Positions 1 through 6,181 of a stretch of DNA of 9,433 nucleotides are shown in pieces (within the stretch, counting starts at the first letter, position 1; each line of letters opens with the position of its first letter). The stretch covers positions 1 to 9,433 of the forward strand of contig JAKAKF010000081.1 in NCBI GenBank assembly GCA_021813595.1, written 5' to 3'. A program made the translations under genes and the position numbers. Source of the stretch: a bacterium. GTDB taxonomy: Bacteria > SZUA-79 > Acidulodesulfobacterales > Acidulodesulfobacteraceae. Under the pieces are notes generated by a model. It worked only from the letters and a program-made list of their open reading frames with translations. It had not been told where the DNA came from and ran no database searches.

Positions 1-1
1 A

Positions 2-676
2 ATGCTTGGTCTGGTCCCTTTATTTTCGCATAAAAAACCTGAAAGAATTCTTATAATCGGCGGCGGCGACGGCGGCGTAGTCAGGGAATGCCTCAAAAAT
101 CCTTTCGTTAAACACATAGACCTTGTTGAAATAGATAAAAAAGTAATCGACGTTTCCAAAAAATTTTTTCCTGAAATCGCCTGCAAACTTGACGACAAAA
201 GGGTAAGAATACTGGCGGAAGACGGAATAGCATTTGTAAAAAGAGTTAATTCCGGCGGCAGGGAAGACGAAAAGTACGATGTTATACTTATAGATTCTAC
301 CGACCCCGTCGGTCCGGCTGAAGGGTTGTTTAGGCGCGATTTTTACGAAGCTGCTTCCGGTTCTCTGAAAACCGACGGAATATTTGCGGCGCAGACGGAA
401 TCTCCATTTTTTAATAAAAATTTAATTAAAGACGTAGGAAAAATTATAAGGGAAATTTATGAAAAATCATCGCTTTATCTGGCTTCTATACCGGTTTATC
501 CCAGCGGTTTATGGAGTTTTACGGCAGGCTCCAAAAAATATGATACTAAAGTTATAAACGAAAGTTACGATAATTTTGATTTTGCGGGTCTTGAGACTGA
601 TTTAAAATACTATTCCCGCGAAATACATTCCGCCTCTTTCATTTTACCTAACTTTATAAAGGAGATATTAAAATAA
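2..676 (+). CDS. speE: Spermidine synthase (polyamine aminopropyltransferase), 5' end missing
   Basis: Transfers an aminopropyl group from decarboxylated S-adenosylmethionine to putrescine, giving spermidine, in the cytosol. The 224 visible residues hold the Rossmann methyltransferase-like core: IGGGDGG at residues 19-25, the acidic VEID (Glu43) that would bind the nucleoside ribose, AEDG at 72-75, and the catalytic-loop motif DSTDPVGP at 98-105, whose first Asp is the family's catalytic acid. Family members are about 280-290 residues and have an N-terminal beta domain. That domain is absent here, and the first Met lies in the conserved segment just before the core (usually EML..VPLF), so this ATG is internal and the true start lies upstream of the window. 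The stop is followed 9 bases later by the agmatinase start in the same frame, so the two are almost certainly co-transcribed. A thermospermine or other aminopropyl specificity cannot be excluded without the N-terminus. Confidence 0.93.
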   Translation: MLGLVPLFSHKKPERILIIGGGDGGVVRECLKNPFVKHIDLVEIDKKVIDVSKKFFPEIACKLDDKRVRILAEDGIAFVKRVNSGGREDEKYDVILIDSTDPVGPAEGLFRRDFYEAASGSLKTDGIFAAQTESPFFNKNLIKDVGKIIREIYEKSSLYLASIPVYPSGLWSFTAGSKKYDTKVINESYDNFDFAGLETDLKYYSREIHSASFILPNFIKEILK

Positions 677-685
677 AAAAATTAT

Positions 686-1564
686 ATGATAGAAACCAAC
701 TTATCGAAAACTTCTTCATTTTTTAATTCGGCGGATTCTTATGAAAAGTCAGACTTAATTCTTCTCGGCGTTCCTATGGATTATACCGCAAGCAATATTC
801 CCGGTTCAAGGTTTGCTCCTAAAAGAGTAAGGGAGTTGTCTTATACGTTAGAAAATTACAGCCCTTTTTTTGACGATTTCATAGACGAAAAGTTTTATGA
901 CGCGGGAGATATAGTTCTGCCATGGGGCAATACCGATAAAAGCATTAAATTTATAGGAGAAACTGCAAAAGGAATTCTATCCGACGGAAAAAAAATAGTA
1001 AGTATCGGAGGCGACCATTTGATTACTTATCCGGTAGTAAAAGAGTATGCCGAAAAATATAAAGATTTAGTGGTTCTGCAGTTTGACGCCCATACCGATT
1101 TAAGGGAAGAGTGGAATAACGAAAAATATTCGCACGCCACGGTTCTAAAACTTATTCACGATATTATCAAAAAAGGCAACCTTTATCAGTTCGGAATTCG
1201 TTCAGGCTCTAAAGAAGAATTCGATTTTGCTAAAAAACATTGCCATATATATAAAAACGACGTTTACGAACCTCTAAAAAAAGTTTTGGGCAATTTGTCT
1301 AATAAAGACGTTTATATTACTATAGATATAGACGTTCTAGACCCGGCGTTTGCGCCTGGAACCGGATACATAGAAGCCGGCGGAATATCGTCTAAAGAGC
1401 TTTTGGATTCCGTATCCCTTCTGCTGTCGGAATCAAATGTAAATATAGTAGGGGCGGACGTGGTAGAAGTTTGTCCTCCTACCGATAATTCGGACAGGAC
1501 TTCGGCTATTGCGGCAAAACTTTTGAGGGAAATAATTATCGGAATGGCTAAAAATAAAAAATGA
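686..1564 (+). CDS. speB: Agmatinase (ureohydrolase family)
   Basis: Hydrolyses agmatine to putrescine and urea with a binuclear Mn centre. At 292 residues it is full length. Metal-ligand motifs are all present: GGDH (His111), FDAHTD (Asp134, His136, Asp138) and DIDVLDP (Asp214, Asp216). The late conserved Glu261 is present in VVEV. The N-terminal GVPMDYTASNIPGSRFAP at 28-45 is typical of agmatinases. The SHATVL segment at 149-154, where many bacterial enzymes have SHG, looks closer to archaeal agmatinases as I remember them. The start is the only plausible one: an in-frame TAA (the speE stop) lies 9 bases upstream and no other start codon intervenes. The nearest Shine-Dalgarno-like AAAGGAG (658-664) is 21 bases away, too far for normal use, so translation may be coupled to speE. 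Placed between spermidine synthase and arginine decarboxylase, agmatine is the likely substrate; arginase or formimidoylglutamase activity is less likely. Confidence 0.93.
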   Translation: MIETNLSKTSSFFNSADSYEKSDLILLGVPMDYTASNIPGSRFAPKRVRELSYTLENYSPFFDDFIDEKFYDAGDIVLPWGNTDKSIKFIGETAKGILSDGKKIVSIGGDHLITYPVVKEYAEKYKDLVVLQFDAHTDLREEWNNEKYSHATVLKLIHDIIKKGNLYQFGIRSGSKEEFDFAKKHCHIYKNDVYEPLKKVLGNLSNKDVYITIDIDVLDPAFAPGTGYIEAGGISSKELLDSVSLLLSESNVNIVGADVVEVCPPTDNSDRTSAIAAKLLREIIIGMAKNKK

Positions 1565-1656
1565 AATAAAAATAAAAAATCAACGGACAAATAAATTTAA
1601 GCAATAAATATTAAATAAGGCAAATTATTATACATTATTAAACAAACAAGTAAAAC

Positions 1657-1662
1657 GGAGGT
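1657..1662 (+). promoter_or_regulatory. Ribosome binding site fixing a GTG start
   Basis: GGAGGT lies 7 bases upstream of the GTG at 1670. It is a near-perfect Shine-Dalgarno sequence and selects this non-ATG codon as the start of the arginine decarboxylase. The 105-base gap before it (1565-1669) is very AT-rich. I see no convincing promoter in it, only a weak ATTATACA-like stretch near 1627-1634. Confidence 0.8.
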
Positions 1663-1669
1663 AATAACA

Positions 1670-2143
1670 GTGTTTGAAACACCCGATATATATACTCTGG
1701 CGGCAGGTACGTCGGAGGGAACTTCAAAATTGGGGGCATTCGATAATGCCATTTTAAAAGCGGGAGTCGGCAATACCAATTTAATAAAACTCAGTTCCAT
1801 TCTTCCGCCGAAAGCGGTTTATAAAGAAAAAATAGTATATCCGAGAGGAGTGTTGGTTCCTATAGCATACGGCGCTATTACCAGCGATAAAAAAGGAGAA
1901 ACAATTGCCGCCGCTGTGGCGATAGCCGTTTCCGTAGAAGACGGATTCGGAGTTATAATGGAATTTTCCGGCGTAACTTCAGCTAAAAATGCCGAGGAAA
2001 CCGTTAGAAAGATGGCGGAAGACGCAATGAAGCACAGGAATATAGGAATTAAAGAGATAGTTTCTAAAAGCTCAGAGCATACCGTAGAAAATTTTGGATG
2101 CGCATTTGCTTCGGTTCCTATGTGGTATTCCAAACTGATATGA
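1670..2143 (+). CDS. pdaD: Pyruvoyl-dependent arginine decarboxylase (proenzyme)
   Basis: Decarboxylates arginine to agmatine using a self-generated pyruvoyl group instead of PLP. At 157 residues it has the usual length of the archaeal-type PvlArgDC family. The self-cleavage site is visible as KLSSILPP at residues 40-47. By analogy with the Methanocaldococcus jannaschii enzyme, the chain would cut between Ser42 and Ser43, leaving a beta subunit (1-42) and an alpha subunit whose N-terminal Ser43 becomes pyruvoyl. The catalytic acid of the family fits Glu98 in IMEFSG. The C-terminal half has the expected A/V-rich strand (about 78-89) and FGCAFASVPMWY near the end. It starts at GTG behind a strong GGAGGT. 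With agmatinase and spermidine synthase just upstream it completes arginine to spermidine, apart from SAM decarboxylase. It may have its own promoter in the 105-base gap, or belong to the same transcript. Confidence 0.94.
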   Translation: MFETPDIYTLAAGTSEGTSKLGAFDNAILKAGVGNTNLIKLSSILPPKAVYKEKIVYPRGVLVPIAYGAITSDKKGETIAAAVAIAVSVEDGFGVIMEFSGVTSAKNAEETVRKMAEDAMKHRNIGIKEIVSKSSEHTVENFGCAFASVPMWYSKLI

Positions 2144-2180
2144 TATAATAAGTTCGCATACATAATGCTTTGTTCTTTCG

Positions 2181-2202
2181 TCGATTAATTATATTCGATT
2201 AA
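2181..2202 (+). repeat. Short direct repeat in intergenic region
   Basis: The octamer TCGATTAA occurs at 2181-2188 and again at 2195-2202, 14 bases apart centre to centre. It lies in the 165-base gap between the arginine decarboxylase and the membrane protein gene. A TATATT (2190-2195) that could serve as a -10 box sits between and overlapping the copies, but no well-spaced -35 is visible. A six-base inverted pair, ATGCTT at 2165-2170 and AAGCAT at 2201-2206, encloses the same stretch. It could be a regulator site for the downstream block, or chance in AT-rich DNA. Confidence 0.3.
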
Positions 2203-2231
2203 GCATCTTAAGATAATTAAACAATGGGGGA

Positions 2232-2301
2232 TTAAGGCGCGGCAAAATCGGCGCTTCGCGTTTGTTTGAACGCGCGTTGCCGGCATATGTCCGCGCCTTA
2301 A
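2232..2301 (+). repeat. GC-rich 70-base inverted repeat/hairpin abutting the next start codon
   Basis: Two perfect 11-base arms, TTAAGGCGCGG (2232-2242) and CCGCGCCTTAA (2291-2301), enclose 48 bases that fold further. CGGC (2249-2252) pairs with GCCG (2279-2282), and CGCGTT (2257-2262) pairs with AACGCG (2269-2274) around the loop TGTTTG. The result is one long, nearly coaxial hairpin of about 21 base pairs. It is much richer in G+C than its surroundings. The 3' arm ends 7 bases before the GTG at 2309, and no Shine-Dalgarno sequence lies between. No U-tract follows on either strand, so it does not look like an intrinsic terminator. It could be a structured mRNA leader or a small palindromic mobile element; the arms begin and end in TTAA. 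Confidence 0.7.
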
Positions 2302-2308
2302 AAAAACA

Positions 2309-3331
2309 GTGAATAAAACCTTTATAATTTCGACGTTTTTCGGTTTAATATTTGTCGTCGTTTTAGTAGTTTTAGTAGGTCCTAAAAATATAATTCAGAT
2401 GATTGACCGCCTGAATTATGTCGATTTTATTATTTTATTTTTTCTTTCTTATCTTGCGCTTTTTTTGTCGGCTCTTTCATTTAATAACGCTTTAAACGTA
2501 TACGATTCTAAAATAGGTTTAATAGATCTTTTAAATATAAAGCTTATAGGATACAGCGCGAATTATATAGCGCCTTCAGGTATTTTTGCGGGTTTTATAG
2601 GCGGAGACGCCATAATGGCGCTGATGATTAAAAAAAAGACGTCGCTTGATTTTAAAAGGGGTTTTTCCGCCGGTCTTGCCGCAAAGGTTATAGAATTTGC
2701 AATATTTCTTTTATTTATTTATCTTGGGCTTATATTAGGGTTTAAGTACTTTTATCTGCCGCCGGAAATATGGTATTTGCTGTTAATTGCGGCGATATTC
2801 GTAGGAGTCGTAACCCTTATTTTTTTAATAAATCCGATAATAGACAACAGATTTTTTACAAAATTTTTAAAATATTTGACGAGATATAAGGTATTAAACA
2901 AAGTAATTTTTAAAATACTAAAACATATAAATAATTTTGAAAAAGAACTGCATCTTTTTTACGTTAAAGGTAAAAAGTATCTATTTTTAAGTCTTTTTTT
3001 AAGCATTATAGAAACTGCCGTCCTTATATTTCAAATATGGCTTTTAGTTCATTATCTTGGCGTAAATATGGGATTTTCTAAAACGTTATTGGTATTTTCA
3101 GTATCCATGCTGGTATTTGCTCTTCCTCTTGCGCCCGGTTCGGCGGGAACATACGAACTTTCGCAGGTCGGTCTTTTCGATTTGCTCGGACTCGGTTCAG
3201 ACGTCGGACTTGCTTTTAGTTTGATAATGAGAGCTATTAATATACTTATGTTGGCTATATCTTTTTTTCTAGTGCCTCATTACGGTTTTCATTTTTTTAA
3301 GAAAAAGGAAGAAGAAAAGGAGACAGTTTGA
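2309..3331 (+). CDS. Flippase-like integral membrane protein (LPG synthase TM/UPF0104 family)
   Basis: A 340-residue polytopic membrane protein. Hydrophobic segments lie near 4-24, 38-57, 120-147, 155-176, 223-247, 257-275 and 303-323, with a weaker one near 75-95. Family hallmarks of the lysylphosphatidylglycerol-synthase transmembrane (UPF0104) group are the SANYIAPSGIFAGFIGGDA segment at 83-101 and LPLAPGSAGTYE at 272-283. There is no soluble MprF-type acyltransferase domain, so it is not a lipid aminoacylase. Stand-alone members are thought to handle lipid-linked intermediates, and an archaeal relative domain is fused to a dolichol-phosphate glycosyltransferase (AglD). Here a polyprenol-phosphate glycosyltransferase is encoded three genes on, consistent with a role in moving or using lipid-linked sugar. 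The GTG start has no Shine-Dalgarno and follows the 2232-2301 hairpin. An in-frame TGA at 2267-2269 excludes a much longer N-terminus, and the next Met (residue 31) would lose the first membrane segment. The C-terminus is Lys/Glu-rich. Confidence 0.85.
   Translation: MNKTFIISTFFGLIFVVVLVVLVGPKNIIQMIDRLNYVDFIILFFLSYLALFLSALSFNNALNVYDSKIGLIDLLNIKLIGYSANYIAPSGIFAGFIGGDAIMALMIKKKTSLDFKRGFSAGLAAKVIEFAIFLLFIYLGLILGFKYFYLPPEIWYLLLIAAIFVGVVTLIFLINPIIDNRFFTKFLKYLTRYKVLNKVIFKILKHINNFEKELHLFYVKGKKYLFLSLFLSIIETAVLIFQIWLLVHYLGVNMGFSKTLLVFSVSMLVFALPLAPGSAGTYELSQVGLFDLLGLGSDVGLAFSLIMRAINILMLAISFFLVPHYGFHFFKKKEEEKETV
3318..3322 (+). promoter_or_regulatory. Ribosome binding site supporting a TTG start
   Basis: AGGAG lies 5 bases before the TTG at 3328, inside the end of the preceding membrane protein gene. 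The TTG shares the four bases TTGA with that gene's TGA stop, a classic stop-start overlap that implies translational coupling. Confidence 0.7.
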
Positions 3332-4395
3332 AAATAATATATTCTCTATGCAGTTGGGGGCTCGGTCATGCTACGAGGGGGCTTCCCGTTATAAGGCGTC
3401 TCGTAAAAGACGGTCATGAAGTAATTATTTATACTTCTGGAAGAAGCCTTGAACTGCTTAAATCCGAAATAGGAAATAACGCAAGATATATTCCTTCCGT
3501 TCCTTATCCTTCGCCGTATTCCGATAAAATAGGGTTTGCATTCAGGTTTCTTAAAACTGCTCCTAAAATATTGGCACTTATTAAAGAAGAAGAAAAAGAC
3601 GTTGCCAAGATAGCGCAGGAAAACAAAATAGATATTATAATTTCGGATTCTCGGTTCGGTTCCCACTGCAAGTTTGCGCCGTCGTATCTTCTGTTTCATC
3701 AGCTCAGGTTTATCGCACCTTTAAGGCTTCTTCCCGCAGAGATGTTTACGGAATATTATAATCATTTTTTACAGGATAAATTTGAAAAAATAATAGTTCC
3801 GGATTATGAGGATAATTCTCTTTCAGGCGATTTATCCCATAATTTAAGATATTTTAAAAAAGAAAAAGTTGAATATATAGGCATACTTTCGGACTTTGAA
3901 AAAATACAGACGGACGAAGATATAGACTATCTTTTTTCTATCTCAGGACCTGAACCTACAAGAACTATTCTAGAAGAAAAACTTTTTTCGCAGATAGACT
4001 TACTCAAAGGCAATATAGCCGTTTCGCTCGGAAAACCGGGGAAGTTTACGAAAGAAACCGTCAAAAATGCCGTAGTGTATTCTTTTCTCGAAAAAAAGAG
4101 AAGAGACGAACTTATGAACAGGGCTAAAATAGTTGTTTCCAGATCGGGATACACGACTATTATGGACGTAGCGGAAATAGAAAAAAAAGCTTTTTTTATT
4201 CCTACGCCCGGACAGACGGAACAGCTTTATCTTGCAAGCCATTTGAAAAAGACCGGCTTATATTATTCGGTAAAGCAAAATAAATTAAAGATTGACATTG
4301 ATACCGAAGAAGCTTTAAAATATAAAGGTTTTACGCCGCCTTGGAGAACCGGCGAAAGCGTCGGCAGATTTCTTAAGGCGATAGGCATTAACTAG
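3328..4395 (+). CDS. GT-B glycosyltransferase, MurG-like, MJ1255 type
   Basis: A 355-residue glycosyltransferase of the GT-B fold, similar to the MJ1255/VC2487 group of unassigned function. The N-terminal domain opens with SLCSWGLGHATRGLP at residues 6-20, the Gly-His acceptor-side loop typical of MurG and GT28 enzymes. The C-terminal domain carries SISGPEPTR at 204-212 and the nucleotide-sugar-binding region SRSGYTTIMDVAE (271-283) followed by PTPGQTEQ (292-299). These are the usual SxSG...E and GQxEQ positions that hold the donor sugar nucleotide. No membrane segment is evident, so it is probably a peripheral enzyme on the inner face of the membrane. The donor and acceptor cannot be read from sequence; a UDP-sugar and a lipid-linked acceptor are family-based guesses. 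It starts at TTG with a good ribosome site and overlaps the flippase-like gene by four bases, so the two products probably work together. Confidence 0.85.
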   Translation: MKIIYSLCSWGLGHATRGLPVIRRLVKDGHEVIIYTSGRSLELLKSEIGNNARYIPSVPYPSPYSDKIGFAFRFLKTAPKILALIKEEEKDVAKIAQENKIDIIISDSRFGSHCKFAPSYLLFHQLRFIAPLRLLPAEMFTEYYNHFLQDKFEKIIVPDYEDNSLSGDLSHNLRYFKKEKVEYIGILSDFEKIQTDEDIDYLFSISGPEPTRTILEEKLFSQIDLLKGNIAVSLGKPGKFTKETVKNAVVYSFLEKKRRDELMNRAKIVVSRSGYTTIMDVAEIEKKAFFIPTPGQTEQLYLASHLKKTGLYYSVKQNKLKIDIDTEEALKYKGFTPPWRTGESVGRFLKAIGIN

Positions 4396-4458
4396 TTTTA
4401 TTTTAAATATATATTCGCATTATTTTAATTTATTTTTTAATTTAAATTTTCAAACTAA

Positions 4459-5205
4459 ATGGTTTCGATAATAATACCTGCTCACGAAGAAGAAAAATAC
4501 ATAGGAATTTCTATAGAAAGGCTTTTAAGCCAGAGCGGGACCGTTTTTTTTAAAAAAGACGAAAAAAACGATTTAAAATTAAACGATTCTGATAATTTCG
4601 AAAATTCCGGAAAAGTTTTATGCGAATTGACCGTCGTGGTTACGCACGGCAAAGACGATACCGAGGGAGTCGTTGCAAAATACAAAGAAGCCGGCGTTAA
4701 TCTAATATCGGGAAATTTCAGCGGGGTATCGGAGGCGAGAAATATAGGCGCAGCTGCTTCCGCCGGCGACGTTTTCTTGTTTTTAGACGCAGACACTCTT
4801 TTAAACGACGGTTTTATAAAGAGACTCGACGACTTTAAAAATCAAGCAGATTTTATAGGAACGTCTAAGCTCCTGCCGGATATTAATACGTTTAAAGCGC
4901 GTATTTTTATGTTCTGCAATAATATAGCGCATATAATAACCAAAACCTCTATGGCTTTAATATTCTGTCACAGGGACGTCTATAAAAAAATAGGCGGATT
5001 CGACGAAAGGATGCAGGCAGGCGAAGACCTTAAATTTATAAATTTAGCGGTAAAAAACAAATTCGGCAGTTTTAAATATCTGGGAGATATAAGCGCCGTT
5101 ACGTCGATGAGAAGATTTGAAATTAACGGATATCTTAGAACAGCCATAGAATGGATGGGCGGATATTTTTTTAAACCGCCGGAACATTACGACGTTGTTA
5201 GATAA
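4459..5205 (+). CDS. Family 2 glycosyltransferase (GT-A fold)
   Basis: A 248-residue GT2 enzyme. VSIIIPAHEEEKYI (2-15) is the first strand and nucleotide loop, SEARNIGAAASAGDVFLFLDAD (91-112 region) leads into the DAD metal and donor motif at 110-112, and GGFDERMQAGED (179-190) ends in the ED catalytic-base motif. C-terminal residues 213-236 (rich in Arg, ending EWMGGYFF) are short for the family, and no membrane segment is present. Compared with typical members there is an extra Lys/Asp/Asn-rich stretch at about 27-54, between the first helix and the second strand. ATG 4459 follows directly on an in-frame TAA, so no longer form is possible, and there is no Shine-Dalgarno sequence in the 63-base AT-only-like gap before it. 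It is one of three adjacent glycosyltransferases; its sugar specificity is unknown. Confidence 0.85.
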   Translation: MVSIIIPAHEEEKYIGISIERLLSQSGTVFFKKDEKNDLKLNDSDNFENSGKVLCELTVVVTHGKDDTEGVVAKYKEAGVNLISGNFSGVSEARNIGAAASAGDVFLFLDADTLLNDGFIKRLDDFKNQADFIGTSKLLPDINTFKARIFMFCNNIAHIITKTSMALIFCHRDVYKKIGGFDERMQAGEDLKFINLAVKNKFGSFKYLGDISAVTSMRRFEINGYLRTAIEWMGGYFFKPPEHYDVVR

Positions 5206-5209
5206 CTAT

Positions 5210-6064
5210 ATGAAAGTATTAGTAGCTATACCGACTTATAACGAAAAAGAAAATATAAGCCGGATGTTAAATTCCGTTTTAAGTATCAACGAAACGATAA
5301 AAACTGCAACCAATTCCAATACCTTACCTTTAGACGTTAACGTTTTAATAATAGACGACAATTCCCCAGACGGCACCGCAAAAATCGTTAAAGAATATAT
5401 TAGTTCGCGCAAGCGGCTAAGCGCAAATGCTGAAGTCAATCCAAACATAAATATAAACGAAAGCGTAGATAAAAATACGAACTTAATTCCAAGCAATGCC
5501 GTAAATAACGAAGAAAGAGTTTTTATTATAGAACGCGAGAAAAAACTCGGACTTGGAACGGCTTATGTAGCGGCGTTTAATTTTGCTTTAGACAACGGTT
5601 ACGACTACGTCGTTACCATAGATTGCGATTTTTCGCACAATCCTGAAGAAATTGCCGGATTTATCAGCCTTGCGCAATCCGAAAAATGCGGGATGATAGT
5701 CGGTTCGCGTTATTTCGGCGGAGTACGGGTAATTAACTGGAGTATGAAAAGACTATTAATTTCATATTTTGCAAATATTTATGCAAAATTTATTACCGGC
5801 GTTAAAATCACCGATTTGACCGGCGGTTTTAATATGTACGACGTAAACTGCCTGAAAAAAATAAATTTGGACGGAATAAGTTCGAGAGGTTATGCTTTTC
5901 AGATAGAAATGAAATACAGGATGATTAAAGAAGGCAAATGCAGTTTTAAAGAATACCCAATAATCTTTTACGAACGAACCTACGGAAAATCAAAAATGTC
6001 TAACGGCATTATTTTTGAAGCTTTTTTTAAAGTCATAAAACTTAGGCTCGGGCTTTTTAAATAG
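5210..6064 (+). CDS. Polyprenol-phosphate mannose synthase-like GT2 (DPM1 family)
   Basis: Likely transfers a sugar, classically mannose from GDP-mannose, to polyprenyl phosphate on the cytoplasmic face of the membrane. The 284 residues follow the DPM1 pattern: VAIPTYNEKENI (5-16), VLIIDDNSPDGTAKIV (45-60), KLGLGTAYVAAF (112-123), the DxD-type motif DCD in VTIDCDFSHNPEEI (135-148), GSRYFGG (165-171), TDLTGGFNMY (201-210), GYAFQIEMKYRM (227-238) and TYGKSKMS (257-264). There is no C-terminal membrane anchor, so it resembles the short, soluble or peripheral forms. I chose ATG 5210, 4 bases after the previous stop, because it puts MKVLVAIPTYNE at the family's usual N-terminus; TTG 5195 would overlap the neighbour without adding conserved sequence. 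There is no clear ribosome site, so coupling is likely. Asn-rich extra sequence lies at about 31-43 and 65-101. Glucose or another sugar is possible. Confidence 0.86.
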   Translation: MKVLVAIPTYNEKENISRMLNSVLSINETIKTATNSNTLPLDVNVLIIDDNSPDGTAKIVKEYISSRKRLSANAEVNPNININESVDKNTNLIPSNAVNNEERVFIIEREKKLGLGTAYVAAFNFALDNGYDYVVTIDCDFSHNPEEIAGFISLAQSEKCGMIVGSRYFGGVRVINWSMKRLLISYFANIYAKFITGVKITDLTGGFNMYDVNCLKKINLDGISSRGYAFQIEMKYRMIKEGKCSFKEYPIIFYERTYGKSKMSNGIIFEAFFKVIKLRLGLFK

Positions 6065-6074
6065 TCCGTAAATA

Positions 6075-6107
6075 ATACTTGACTAATTTAGTCAAGTATG
6101 TTTTAAT
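6075..6107 (+). promoter_or_regulatory. Promoter with embedded 25-bp IscR-type operator (possible overlapping terminator)
   Basis: A perfect palindrome occupies 6075-6099: left arm ATACTTGACTAA, central T, right arm TTAGTCAAGTAT. Each ten-base half, ATACTTGACT and AGTCAAGTAT, fits the E. coli IscR type-1 half-site as I recall it (ATASYYGACT), and the total of 25 bases is right. The same DNA holds a -35 box, TTGACT at 6079-6084, then exactly 17 bases, then a -10 box, TTTAAT at 6102-6107, placing the transcript start near 6114. A bound Rrf2-type Fe-S repressor would block this promoter, as IscR does at its own operon. The genes downstream are iscU, tusA and iscS-like. As RNA the palindrome can form a 10-bp hairpin followed by GTTTTAAT, so it might also end transcription of the glycosyltransferase block. 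No iscR gene is in the window. Confidence 0.75.
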
Positions 6108-6181
6108 CAATATATAAATAAAAACATTTAAAATTATTAATATAAAATATAAATAAATTATAAATAAATCGGAGGTATATT

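Noticed and set aside
1312..2163. Minus-strand open frames opposite agmatinase and the arginine decarboxylase
   Set aside because: They lie wholly or mostly opposite strongly conserved genes, resemble no family I know, and have no ribosome sites; they are shadows. Similar minus-strand frames at 3346-4242, 4482-4796, 5236-5496, 6158-6490 and 7117-7816 were rejected for the same reason.
2232..2301. Intrinsic terminator for the arginine decarboxylase gene
   Set aside because: The 3' arm is followed by A's, not U's, on the + strand, and the minus-strand 3' arm is followed by TCCCCC; neither fits a terminator.
5195..5209. TTG 5195 as the start of the DPM1-like gene
   Set aside because: It would add five residues overlapping the previous gene without conserved sequence; ATG 5210 gives the family-typical N-terminus.
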